Part shown: positions 25,362 to 34,354 of the stretch, in pieces
Position numbering within the stretch: the first letter of the stretch is position 1
Layout of the letters: every line of letters begins with the position of its first letter
Origin: Prevotella sp.
Lineage (GTDB): Bacteria > Bacteroidota > Bacteroidia > Bacteroidales > Bacteroidaceae
Length of the DNA stretch: 64,000 nt
Direction: 5' to 3'
NCBI GenBank assembly: GCA_017430675.1
Contig: JAFRMM010000047.1
Coordinates: 1-64,000 of the forward strand
The notes under the pieces: generated by a model
The model's input: only the letters and a program-made list of their open reading frames with translations
The model's database searches: none
Told to the model about the DNA's origin: nothing
Made by a program: the position numbers and the translations under genes

Positions 25362-28300
25362 TTAAAAGGTGAAATTGATACCAGCCATGAAACTTCTCGG
25401 CGTGGGATACGAACAGTAGTTGTAGCCCGGGGTGAAGGTACCTCCAGCATAGTCAACGTTATAGCCATGATAGCCAGTGAAGGTGTAGAGGTTCTGGGCC
25501 GATACATAGATGCGGACACCGCTGACATAGTCGGCAAACCACTTGTTGGGCAAGTTGCAGCCAAGTTCAACGTTAGCAATCTTCCAATAAGCGGCGTTCT
25601 GGATCTTACGATCGCTGAACAGGTCGTTCCATGCTAATGTTGCAGGGTTGGACAGGTAGGTACGGGGAACGTCAGACACGTAGGTCGAACCTTCCCACTG
25701 GTTGGCACCGAGGATAGCCACATCCTTGTTGCCATAGCCATAGCAGGAGTTCAGCGTGTTATAAAGGTAGTCAGCCACATGGTAGCCAAGAGCACCGTAT
25801 GTGGAAATGCTCAGGTCGAAAATGCCATATTCCAGATGGGCACTCAGACCGAAGTTGACGGCAGGAAGACCACTGCCAAGCACCGTCTGGTCGTCGGCGG
25901 TAATCTGCCCGTCATTGTTCACGTCACGATAGTAGCAGTCACCAACCTGTGCGCCGGCCTGATACTCATCGAACCCGTTGGCCTGTGCAATGGCATTCAA
26001 CTCGTCAAGTTGGGACTGTGTGCGGATGATGCCCTGGTAGTCCCATCCATAGAACTTACCGACTTCCTCACCCACCTGAGTGATATAGGAACCCGTGATG
26101 TACTGGTCAGTACCGAAGCCGAGCGAAGTCACCTTATTCCTCAATGTGCTCAGGTTAGCACTGATCTCATGCTTCAGGGCGTGGTCATTGTTACGATAGG
26201 TAGCAGAGAACTCCAGACCGCTGTTCTCCAGTGAGGCAGCGTTCATCGTCACGGTGCTATTAGCCACACCTGCACTGGCAGGCACGGGCACGGCGTAGAG
26301 CAGATCCTCCGACTTATTCTTGTACCACTCTGCCGTGAACTCAACACGGTTGTTGAAGAAGGCCAGATCGAGACCGATATTATAGGTCTTCCTCTTCTCC
26401 CACGCGAGGAACTCATTGACGTATGTGGAAATGGCAGAACCAGTCACTGCATTGTTGCCGAAACTATAGGTCATGTTATTGCGAGCCATCGTAGCCTCAA
26501 TGGCATAGTCGCCGACAGAAGCCTCGTTACCCAACTCACCATAACTGGCACGGAGTTTGAACATGTTGACGATATCGCGGTCGATGGGGAAGAACTTCTC
26601 CTTATCGAAACGCCAACCGACGGATACAGAGGTGAAAGTATCCCAACGGTCATCCTTGGTCAGACGGGAACTACCGTCACGACGAACAATACCAGAGAGC
26701 AGGTACTTGCCATCGTAATCGTAGTTCAGACGGGCCAGATAAGAAGCCAGCGTATGCTTGTATTCATTCGAGGTGGCATTCTTGGTGCCAGCATTCTGAA
26801 TCTGCAGGTAGTAAGGCTCGCTAAGGTTCACACCCTCAGCCCACAAATAAGAGGAGTTCTCCTCTTCGTAAGTCTGACCGACCACGAGGTTCACATGATG
26901 CAGACCGATGTTGCCATCGTAGGTCAGCGTATTCTCGATCAGGGCATCGGTAAATTTGCGGTGCTGCTTCTGCAGACGCTCATTCTCCTTAGCCAGATAT
27001 ACACGGTTACTCTGAATCCATGCGGGAATCCATACTCTGTCATTGCAACTCGTTGTGCTGTATGACAAATTCAACTTATAGGTCAACTGATGGTTCTTGC
27101 TTTCAATACCCAGCATCTTCAGCAGATCAACATCGGCAGAGGCCGTGCCGACGAAACGGTCAACAACGGTCTTGCGGGACAGCAGATTGTTCACCAGAAG
27201 CGGGTTCATGGCTGAGATATCACCATGAACAGTATCGTAATACACACCGTAACCATAGGCATCATATTGCCAACCGCTGGCAGAACCGACTTTATCATCA
27301 AGCACCCATGTGCTGTTATCGTATGCCTTGATGGTAGGCTGCATGTTCAGCACGCCGGCAAGCACATTACCCAAGTTACCATAAAGGCCCTGGATATAAG
27401 GATTGTCATTACCAATCGACATGACATTCTGGTCGGAATGCGAATACACAAGACTTGTGCGGAACTTGATGAACTTGGTCTCCATCGTGTTGTTCACACG
27501 GGCGGTATATCGCTTGAAATCAGGACCTGATCCTTCGATGGTACCTTTCTGGTCGAAATAGTCCAGACCGATATTATAGGTATTATGTGCACCACCACCG
27601 CTCAGGTTCACATTGTGGTTCTGACGGATACCCGTCTTGAAAGCCTCCTTGAACCAATCGGTATTGGTGTTGTCCTGGAAGTGGTAGTTGCCATCGCTGC
27701 CAAGGCTGTAGCCACCTGGAAGCGGTGTGCCGGAGTTGGAGGCGGCAATGCCGAGGTAATTACTGTACTGGTCGGCATTCATCAAGTCATACTTGTCATT
27801 AGAAACTATATCAACACCGAAGTAACCCTTGTAATCCACCTTCAGGGGCTGGTCTTTCTTACCGCCCTTGGTCGTAATGATGACCACACCATTTGCGGCA
27901 CGTGAACCGTAGATAGCACCGGCGGATGCGTCCTTCAGCACCTGGATGGTCTCAATGTCATTCGGAGAGAAGTCACGGATAGAAGTTCCCATGGGCACAC
28001 CGTCAATGACATAGAGGGGAGCCTGGTTACCATTCAGGGTACCAATACCACGAATACGGACCGTAGGATCTGCACCAGGCTGTCCATCTGTAGTAACAGA
28101 CACACCTGCCACCTTACCTTCGAGCATCGTGGAGATGTTGGAATTGGAAGTGCGCTTCAGTTCATCGGCGTTCACGATAGACACAGAACCCGTCAGATCA
28201 GCCTTCTTCTGAACACCATAACCGACAACAACCACCTGGTCGAGCATCAGGGCGTCGGACTCCAGTTCAATTTGATTAAGGATCGCGCGCCCACGCACGG

Positions 28301-28583
28301 CAACCTCACGGTCCTTGTAACCCACATAACTGATAAGGAGAGTCGCATTCGCGGGAGCGTCAATGGAGAAGTTACCATCGAAGTCGGTCACAACACCACT
28401 CTGGGCACCCTTCAGTCTGACGGTTGCACCAATGAGCGCCTCTCCATTCTGATCAACAACCTGACCAGTAACCTTGATGGTCTGATCCTGTTGCACAGAT
28501 GCCGTCGCAGTAGCCGGGCAGACTGTCAGTCCTACCATAGTTCCCAAGAACAGCATCGCAGAGAATAATACTTGTTTTCTCAT
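25362..28583 (-). CDS. SusC-like TonB-dependent transporter of the arabinan-type PUL
   Basis: The 1073-residue protein has a signal peptide, a carboxypeptidase-D regulatory-like domain (about 38-112: IKVTGQVVDQNGEALIGATV), a TonB-linked plug (about 120-235: VVVGYGVQKKADLTGSVSIV, then KDASAGAIYGSRAANGVVII), and a large beta-barrel ending in PRSFMAGINFTF. It imports oligosaccharides across the outer membrane together with the next gene product. It starts the PUL transcript. Its promoter region holds two direct repeats that probably bind the AraC-type regulator encoded immediately upstream on the same strand. Confidence 0.95.
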   Translation of the reverse strand: MRKQVLFSAMLFLGTMVGLTVCPATATASVQQDQTIKVTGQVVDQNGEALIGATVRLKGAQSGVVTDFDGNFSIDAPANATLLISYVGYKDREVAVRGRAILNQIELESDALMLDQVVVVGYGVQKKADLTGSVSIVNADELKRTSNSNISTMLEGKVAGVSVTTDGQPGADPTVRIRGIGTLNGNQAPLYVIDGVPMGTSIRDFSPNDIETIQVLKDASAGAIYGSRAANGVVIITTKGGKKDQPLKVDYKGYFGVDIVSNDKYDLMNADQYSNYLGIAASNSGTPLPGGYSLGSDGNYHFQDNTNTDWFKEAFKTGIRQNHNVNLSGGGAHNTYNIGLDYFDQKGTIEGSGPDFKRYTARVNNTMETKFIKFRTSLVYSHSDQNVMSIGNDNPYIQGLYGNLGNVLAGVLNMQPTIKAYDNSTWVLDDKVGSASGWQYDAYGYGVYYDTVHGDISAMNPLLVNNLLSRKTVVDRFVGTASADVDLLKMLGIESKNHQLTYKLNLSYSTTSCNDRVWIPAWIQSNRVYLAKENERLQKQHRKFTDALIENTLTYDGNIGLHHVNLVVGQTYEEENSSYLWAEGVNLSEPYYLQIQNAGTKNATSNEYKHTLASYLARLNYDYDGKYLLSGIVRRDGSSRLTKDDRWDTFTSVSVGWRFDKEKFFPIDRDIVNMFKLRASYGELGNEASVGDYAIEATMARNNMTYSFGNNAVTGSAISTYVNEFLAWEKRKTYNIGLDLAFFNNRVEFTAEWYKNKSEDLLYAVPVPASAGVANSTVTMNAASLENSGLEFSATYRNNDHALKHEISANLSTLRNKVTSLGFGTDQYITGSYITQVGEEVGKFYGWDYQGIIRTQSQLDELNAIAQANGFDEYQAGAQVGDCYYRDVNNDGQITADDQTVLGSGLPAVNFGLSAHLEYGIFDLSISTYGALGYHVADYLYNTLNSCYGYGNKDVAILGANQWEGSTYVSDVPRTYLSNPATLAWNDLFSDRKIQNAAYWKIANVELGCNLPNKWFADYVSGVRIYVSAQNLYTFTGYHGYNVDYAGGTFTPGYNYCSYPTPRSFMAGINFTF

Positions 28584-28633
28584 TGTGAATTGTTTTTAGT
28601 TTAAAAAATGATATTTGTTAGTGAAATTTTTCG

Positions 28634-28641
28634 CAAAATTA
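28634..28641 (-). promoter_or_regulatory. -7 box of the arabinan-type PUL
   Basis: TAATTTTG on the minus strand, about 50 bp before the susC start at 28583. The -33 position has no TTG but is occupied by the direct repeats at 28662-28695, as expected for an activated promoter. Confidence 0.6.
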
Positions 28642-28661
28642 ATCAAATAACATCATCGGCT

Positions 28662-28695
28662 GGTGGATAAAACGATTTATTAGGTGGACAAAACG
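28662..28695 (-). promoter_or_regulatory. Direct-repeat operator, probably for the AraC-type PUL regulator
   Basis: On the plus strand GGTGGATAAAACG (28662-28674) and GGTGGACAAAACG (28683-28695) match at 12 of 13 positions and are spaced exactly 21 bp, two helical turns. The nearer copy starts 21 bp upstream of the -7 box. The arrangement is typical of AraC-family activators. Assignment to the regulator at 28757-31741 is inference. Confidence 0.6.
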
Positions 28696-28756
28696 TATTT
28701 TATCCAAACTAATGCAAAATCTCCACCTCTTGACGTATGTCAATGATACAGATCAA

Positions 28757-31741
28757 CTATTCTGTGTATGTGCTCGGACTCTTGCCGTATAGTTTAGTAA
28801 AGCAACGGGTGAAGTACTTCGGATCATTGAAGCCAACGGCGTAGGCCACCTCCGTGACATTCCTGTTGCCTGTCTTCGCCGTAAGCAGTTCCTTGGCCAT
28901 GTTAAGTCTGTAGTTTCGAATAAACTGGCCAGCGGGCACGCCAACCTCGGCATTCAGGTGCTTGCTGGCTACCGTGCGGCTCATGCCGAGGGCATCGCAG
29001 AACTCCTGAACGCCGAACTCAGAGTCCATATAGTGATGCTCCATGATATCCATCACCCGTTCCATGAAAGGCTGTGTCGCCTTCATCACCTCTTCCTTGT
29101 CGGCTTCCACACTCTTCGTCACGCTATCCTTATAGCGCTGCTGGTTGTCGAGGATATTCTGGATGCGCGACTGCAATTGTGAAGGATTCTCAGACTCCTC
29201 CAAAACCTTACGGATCGGATTAAGCAACTGCTCCGCCTCACGGCGCTTCAGTTCAGCCACCCTCCTGTTATAGAGGTAGATTACCAGCCCGACAAACAGG
29301 GCTATCAGCAACAGACGGAACCACCAACTGTTCCAGAAATGGGGATTCACCACCACATCCACCGAGATGACGTCATCGGTATTAGCAGTAAGGGCTGACT
29401 GATAGCGTACTTCAAAAGTGTAGTGCCCTACTGGCAGGGCACTGTAGCGTACAGAGTGCTGCCCCGGCTTGAGCAGCGTCCACTCATCTTCCAGTCCCTT
29501 CAGCCTGTAACTGAAGATGGCTTGTTCCTCATTGCCGTAGTTCAGGGCAGAAAAGGCAATATAGAAAGAACGGTTGCCCTCGCTGAGGTGGATTTTACGA
29601 GCAATCGATATGTCCTCTGACAGATATTCACTACCGGCAGTGACATCCTGGTTATCGACCATCAGTTGGGTAAATACCAGTTTGTCATAGGGCTTTGCCT
29701 CTGCATTTTCCCCCAGCACCTCTATCAGACCTCCTTCGCTACCGAGATAGATCACTCCCGATTCATCGCGCACAGCGGAGTTCCAATAGAAATGATGATT
29801 CACCAGTCCGCCACTCTCGAAGTAGTTTGTGAAGATACGCGTCTTCGGGTCATATACCGACAAACCGTTCTGGGTGGTCACCCATAGACGGCCATTGGCA
29901 TCCTCAACGATACCCTTGACACCAGCGAAGGCCAGACCATCTTCCGTTGTCAGGGCTTCAAAATGTCCACGCGAATCTGCTCCATCTTTTACCAACTGAT
30001 AGAGGCCGTAGCCGTTACTGCCCAGCCAGAGGGTGCCGTCGCGGGTCTGGCAGAAGGATGAAATCTTATCTACGATGCGTGAGTTGTGCTCATCTAACTT
30101 GTGAGAGATTACCTCGTACTTAAAGGGGCTGTGCCTCTGACGTCCGGAATGGAGATTGACCCTGATCACGCCCTGCATACAACCCATCCAGAGAAAGCCT
30201 TCGCAATCGACGATCGCTCCGATGTTTCCCGTGATATTACGACAGCCCTCAAACGGCTCCTCAATGTTACGGGTTTTGAAATCGTAGAAATAAAGTCCGG
30301 CATTGCTACCAATCCATAGGCCGTCGTTGATGGTGTCAACGGCAAGCGCCCCCACGAAATTGGTAAGTCTCTGGAACTCCTCGGGCAGTTCCAGACGGGA
30401 GATGCGGTGCGCACCCATCCTGTCGGTCAGACAAGTGCCTCCGCCCCAGGTGCCTATCCACAGATGTCCATGATGATCGGCAGCAAGGGCCGACACACTG
30501 TTATGTGACAAGCCCGAATTGGCTGTCGTGTAATGGATGAAGCCGTCGGTGACTTTCTCACGCAGATTCAGGCCGCCTTCCACGGTTCCCACCCATAACC
30601 GTCCGTCTGGTTCCACGTACATGGCGTTCACTGGGTTAGGAGAAAGCGAGTGAGGATCGCTGGTGTGAACAGAGTTGCGCAGCAACAGGCGTTGGGGAGC
30701 CAGACAGGCGATGCCGCCCGACTCTGTGCCTATCCAGATATGCCCATGATAGACGCGGATACAATCCACGAAATCGCTTTTCAGGGGAATGCTGCTCTCT
30801 GTAGTCCATGCGGTAAAACTGTCTGAGAGATCGTCGTAGATGTTGACGCCACAAAGAGAGCCCACCAGCAGACGGTTGTCAGACGTGACCGCCAGACTCG
30901 ACAGGAATACATGGGAGAGGGATCCCGGGGCATCTGAATGGTGATACTCATACAGTTCCTGCTGATAGGGAGCATAGCGAAACAGTCCCAGATTGGTCGA
31001 GATCCACACCGCGTTATTACGTTTTAGTATGTCGGTAATATAGTGGTTCTGCAAGGGTTTCAACAAGGTGGATATCTCTTCACGCACCAGTTTCCCGCCT
31101 TTCTCCACCAACCGGTATAGTCCGCCGTCGATGCCTATCCACGGCTTGCCGTTCTCTTCGACGTCACAGATGGCTATGTCAAGCATTCTCCAACGGTGGG
31201 GGTAACTATAGATATGTTCCACCTGCCCCTGGGAGTCGAAAGACACAAGCGACACCTGACGGTCTGTGATAATCCAGATGCGACCAAGGGCATCGTGGTA
31301 GCATCTGATGGAGGGGAGGATCAGCAGTTTTTGCAGTTCAGGGTGGTCGGGCACCACAGCCTTCATGGTTTTCAGGTCGATAATGTTGATACCCTCATCG
31401 AAGGCCACCCATAGTCTATGGAAGTTATCTTCGGTAATACTTCGGCAAGACTTGCTGTTCAGGTCGAGACGCGGTTCCATGACACCATAGCCATCATAAC
31501 GCACCAGTCCGCCGCCATAGGTAGAAATCCAGAGGAATCCGTTGGAATCCTTGAAGATATCATTGACATGATTATGGGGAAGGCCGTTGCTCAGATCCAG
31601 ATAGGTCAGGTTATACCGGTCTGTCAGCAGGTTACCGGCAAAAGAAAAGGTGAAAGGGTGAAAAAGTGAAAAGGTGAAGAGTAGTAACAGTTTCTGCCAC
31701 CACGACTTCCCGGCTTGATATTTCAGTTTTTCCTTCCTCAC
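28757..31741 (-). CDS. PUL regulator: periplasmic beta-propeller sensor with cytoplasmic AraC domain, no kinase
   Basis: In this 994-residue protein an N-terminal hydrophobic signal segment (to about residue 36) is followed by two-component-type propeller repeats such as HNHVNDIFKDSNGFLWISTY and NAMYVEPDGRLWVGTVEGGL. A Y_Y_Y domain follows (about 735-795), one span (WWFRLLLIALFVGLVIYLYN, about 806-825), a 65-residue charged linker, and a C-terminal AraC helix-turn-helix domain (about 892-994: VQEFCDALGMSRTVASKHL and VTEVAYAVGFNDPKYFTRCF). Histidine kinase and receiver domains of hybrid two-component regulators are absent, so the signal must pass directly to DNA. It probably activates the PUL starting at 28583. 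Only 12 bp separate it from the MFS gene upstream. Confidence 0.88.
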   Translation of the reverse strand: MRKEKLKYQAGKSWWQKLLLLFTFSLFHPFTFSFAGNLLTDRYNLTYLDLSNGLPHNHVNDIFKDSNGFLWISTYGGGLVRYDGYGVMEPRLDLNSKSCRSITEDNFHRLWVAFDEGINIIDLKTMKAVVPDHPELQKLLILPSIRCYHDALGRIWIITDRQVSLVSFDSQGQVEHIYSYPHRWRMLDIAICDVEENGKPWIGIDGGLYRLVEKGGKLVREEISTLLKPLQNHYITDILKRNNAVWISTNLGLFRYAPYQQELYEYHHSDAPGSLSHVFLSSLAVTSDNRLLVGSLCGVNIYDDLSDSFTAWTTESSIPLKSDFVDCIRVYHGHIWIGTESGGIACLAPQRLLLRNSVHTSDPHSLSPNPVNAMYVEPDGRLWVGTVEGGLNLREKVTDGFIHYTTANSGLSHNSVSALAADHHGHLWIGTWGGGTCLTDRMGAHRISRLELPEEFQRLTNFVGALAVDTINDGLWIGSNAGLYFYDFKTRNIEEPFEGCRNITGNIGAIVDCEGFLWMGCMQGVIRVNLHSGRQRHSPFKYEVISHKLDEHNSRIVDKISSFCQTRDGTLWLGSNGYGLYQLVKDGADSRGHFEALTTEDGLAFAGVKGIVEDANGRLWVTTQNGLSVYDPKTRIFTNYFESGGLVNHHFYWNSAVRDESGVIYLGSEGGLIEVLGENAEAKPYDKLVFTQLMVDNQDVTAGSEYLSEDISIARKIHLSEGNRSFYIAFSALNYGNEEQAIFSYRLKGLEDEWTLLKPGQHSVRYSALPVGHYTFEVRYQSALTANTDDVISVDVVVNPHFWNSWWFRLLLIALFVGLVIYLYNRRVAELKRREAEQLLNPIRKVLEESENPSQLQSRIQNILDNQQRYKDSVTKSVEADKEEVMKATQPFMERVMDIMEHHYMDSEFGVQEFCDALGMSRTVASKHLNAEVGVPAGQFIRNYRLNMAKELLTAKTGNRNVTEVAYAVGFNDPKYFTRCFTKLYGKSPSTYTE

Positions 31742-31753
31742 TTTCTCACATTC

Positions 31754-33064
31754 TCACCTTTTTCCTTTCTCATCATTAATCACATAAACACATGCCATCG
31801 CGATTAGGAAACTGATACCGGCGACGGTCATCATCGTCGATTGATGGTGCCCCACCAAGGAAAGTATCGTTCCGCCACAGAGAGCAGCAACAATCTGGGG
31901 AATACAGATGGTGCCATTGAACAAACCAAGATAAGCACCCATGTGACCATAGCCCTGTAGGGCATTTGTTACAAACGTGAACGGCATTGCCAGCATGGCG
32001 GCCCAGGCACAGCCAATCAGAATGAAGGGAACGAACAAGACATACTGGTCGTGGATGAATGGCACGATGATAAAGCCCACACCACCTAAGGCAAGACTTG
32101 CAGCATAAGCCCACTTGGTGTTCTTGAACTGCGGGAGCATAGCCGCCCAAACAACACTGCCCACGGCCTGTACGGCAAAGAGGATACCCGTCCAGTTGCC
32201 GGCCTCCTGAAAGGCCTCACTCGACGCGTCGGTCGTTTCCCATACACCTTCGGCAATGGCACCTGTCGTGTAGTTCCACATATAGAGCATCGCAGCCCAG
32301 GAGAAGAACTGTACCAGACCCACCTTCCAGAACGTAGAGGGCGCATTCTTCAGCAAGGTGATCCAGTTGGCACTCTCCTCCTTCTCCTCGGAGACAGGGT
32401 TATATTCAGCATATTCCTGGGGATTCCACTCCTTCACCTTCGAAGTAGTGTAGATGACACAGAGGATGAGGATGGCAGCGCCGATATAGAACGACCAGAT
32501 GACCGAGTCGGGCACCACACCCTTCTCCGCCACATTACTGATGCCTATAAACGTAAACACGAAGGGGAACACATAACCCATCACCGATCCCGCATTGCAG
32601 AGGAACGACTGGATACTATACGCCTTGGCCTTCTGCTTCTCGTTCACCATGTCGCCCACCAACATCTTAAACGGCTGCATCGCCATGTTGATGCTGGTGT
32701 CGAGGAACATCAGTGAGATCAGTCCGAACATCATGGCCGCACCGACCGTCAGACCGAGCGACCCGGAGTTGGGCAGCAGACACATCACCAACACGGCCAC
32801 AGCGGCACCGATAAACAGATAAGGTATGCGGCGACCGAAACGTGTCCATGTCTTGTCGGAGAGTGTGCCAACAATCGGTTGCACAAGGATTCCCATCAAC
32901 GGCGGCAGGATCCAGAAATAACTCAGGTTGTGAGGATCGGCACCAAGCGTGGCGAAGATCCTGGAGATGTTGGCACTCTGCAGGGCATAAGCGATCTGCA
33001 CGCCGAAGAACCCGAAACTCAGGTTCCATAACTTCCAAAAACTTAAATCAGGCTTCTGTTTCAT
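31754..33064 (-). CDS. MFS sugar transporter (SLC45/GPH-like), probably maltose/malto-oligosaccharide
   Basis: The 436-residue inner-membrane protein has about 12 spans. The N-terminus FWKLWNLSFGFFGVQIAYAL, the block QPIVGTLSDKTWTRFGRRIP (the cytoplasmic loop-2 motif of MFS/GPH carriers), DTSINMAMQPFKMLVGDMV and a short acidic cytoplasmic loop after span 6 are as in the SLC45-type sugar carriers that Bacteroidetes place in starch loci. It is encoded 30 bp after the LacI-family regulator on the same strand and opposite the SusCDEF genes. That supports import of malto-oligosaccharides from the periplasm, although the substrate is inferred from context. Confidence 0.85.
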   Translation of the reverse strand: MKQKPDLSFWKLWNLSFGFFGVQIAYALQSANISRIFATLGADPHNLSYFWILPPLMGILVQPIVGTLSDKTWTRFGRRIPYLFIGAAVAVLVMCLLPNSGSLGLTVGAAMMFGLISLMFLDTSINMAMQPFKMLVGDMVNEKQKAKAYSIQSFLCNAGSVMGYVFPFVFTFIGISNVAEKGVVPDSVIWSFYIGAAILILCVIYTTSKVKEWNPQEYAEYNPVSEEKEESANWITLLKNAPSTFWKVGLVQFFSWAAMLYMWNYTTGAIAEGVWETTDASSEAFQEAGNWTGILFAVQAVGSVVWAAMLPQFKNTKWAYAASLALGGVGFIIVPFIHDQYVLFVPFILIGCAWAAMLAMPFTFVTNALQGYGHMGAYLGLFNGTICIPQIVAALCGGTILSLVGHHQSTMMTVAGISFLIAMACVYVINDEKGKR

Positions 33065-33094
33065 GATTATATTTAATACCTAATTAATAATGCA

Positions 33095-34120
33095 TTATCT
33101 CGTTGTTCCTCGGATGACAAGGCGGGTGCGCACGATGCGCTTCTCCACCTTCTCCACCGGGCTCAGACCTTCCACTTTGTCCATCAGGATCTCTGCAGCC
33201 TCTTCTCCCACGCGGTGGCCACGCTGCTCTACCGTTGTCAGCATCGGGTCACAGGCGATGGCCCGTTGTCCGTTGGTGAAGCCGCAGATACCGATGTCCT
33301 CCGGCACGCGGTAGCCTGAACGCTTGACGGTATAAAGGATGCCAATGGCCGTATCGTCATTCACGGCAAAGAATCCGTCTGGCGGGGTGTCCAGTGCGAG
33401 GATGTCGGGCGTCATTGTCTCTGCGTCGGCGCGGTTGTCACAGACACAGACTATCTGGTCATCCACCGTCATGCCATGCTTCAGAAGGGCATCCTTATAG
33501 CCGTTGTACCGGTTCTTGGAAATCTCCAGGTTCATCGGACTGCCATAGAAGGCGATGCGCTTACAGCCCGTCTCTATCAGATGGGTCACGGCGTTATAGG
33601 CTCCCATATAGTCATCCACCACCACACGACTGGCGTTCACACCCGTACAGATCCGGTCATAGAACACCATCGGGATCCCGGCGTCCAACAGTTTCTGATA
33701 GTGATCGTAGTTCCGCGTGTCCTTCGCCTGTGAGACGATGACGCCACAGACCTTGTAACGGTGGAAGTTCTCACAGATACGGGCTTCGCGCTCATACTGC
33801 TCCCCGCTGAGGGCCACCATGATACTGAATCCCCGGGCGGCAGTGGCCTCCTCTATACCTGTCAGGATAGAAGAAAAATAATAGTGGGTAAACTCCGGTA
33901 CGATCACGCCGATGATACGCTGCGGCATCACCCGACTGTGGCGCAGAGCCTCTCCGATGGCGTTCGGGTAGAAGTTGTGCTCCCGGGCAAATGCCTGAAT
34001 AGCCTTCCGCCGCTCCTCACTGATGCGAGGGGAGTCTTTCAGGGCACGCGACACCGTTGCCACGGAGATTCCAAACTCCTTGGCAATATCCTTCATCGTC
34101 ATAGGTACATGTTCTTTCAT
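33095..34120 (-). CDS. LacI-family transcriptional regulator of the starch PUL
   Basis: In this 341-residue protein the N-terminal helix-turn-helix TMKDIAKEFGISVATVSRAL (about 8-27) and hinge helix (ERRKAIQAFAREHNFYPNAI) are followed by a periplasmic-binding-protein-like effector domain (RIIGVIVPEFTHYYFSSI, DGFFAVNDDTAIGILYTV). LacI/GalR proteins bind CG-centred palindromes. A perfect one, TGCAAACGTTTGCA, lies between this gene and susC. The palindrome is placed upstream of the -7 boxes at a constant distance and not over them, so this member may act as an activator. The effector is probably a malto-oligosaccharide or derivative (inference). Confidence 0.92.
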   Translation of the reverse strand: MKEHVPMTMKDIAKEFGISVATVSRALKDSPRISEERRKAIQAFAREHNFYPNAIGEALRHSRVMPQRIIGVIVPEFTHYYFSSILTGIEEATAARGFSIMVALSGEQYEREARICENFHRYKVCGVIVSQAKDTRNYDHYQKLLDAGIPMVFYDRICTGVNASRVVVDDYMGAYNAVTHLIETGCKRIAFYGSPMNLEISKNRYNGYKDALLKHGMTVDDQIVCVCDNRADAETMTPDILALDTPPDGFFAVNDDTAIGILYTVKRSGYRVPEDIGICGFTNGQRAIACDPMLTTVEQRGHRVGEEAAEILMDKVEGLSPVEKVEKRIVRTRLVIRGTTR

Positions 34121-34143
34121 CCGGTTTCTAATGATCCACGATG

Positions 34144-34151
34144 CAAAGATA
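34144..34151 (-). promoter_or_regulatory. -7 box of the lacI-MFS transcript
   Basis: TATCTTTG on the minus strand, 23 bp before the ATG at 34120. There is no TTG at -33. The first T lies 63.5 bp from the centre of the palindrome at 34208-34221. Confidence 0.6.
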
Positions 34152-34207
34152 CAAAAAAAACAAATAACTGTCTCTATCTCTTAACAAATAATGTACGCAC
34201 GCACCCG

Positions 34208-34221
34208 TGCAAACGTTTGCA
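34208..34221. promoter_or_regulatory. LacI-family operator between lacI and susC
   Basis: Perfect 14-bp palindrome TGCAAACGTTTGCA with CG centre, the classic LacI/GalR operator form. It is almost equidistant from the divergent -7 boxes: 63.5 bp to the lacI box and 62.5 bp to the susC box. The same 13-bp core recurs before the alpha-amylase gene at 51786. Confidence 0.8.
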
Positions 34222-34276
34222 TAGCATAATTGTATCTTTTTTAGGCAAAAAGAGCATAATATAATAAAAAGAACCC

Positions 34277-34284
34277 TATCTTTG
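34277..34284 (+). promoter_or_regulatory. -7 box of the starch PUL susC transcript
   Basis: TATCTTTG, a perfect match, with no TTG at -33. The leader to the ATG at 34355 is about 65 nt. Confidence 0.65.
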
Positions 34285-34354
34285 CACCATAAAACCTAAG
34301 CCTCACAAATAATAACGATATAACAAAATAAACAATTAACTCTAATTAAAAGTA

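Noticed and set aside
34208..34221. Palindrome as a recombination core or attachment site
   Set aside because: The CG-centred form, the adjacent LacI gene and the fixed promoter spacing fit an operator much better.
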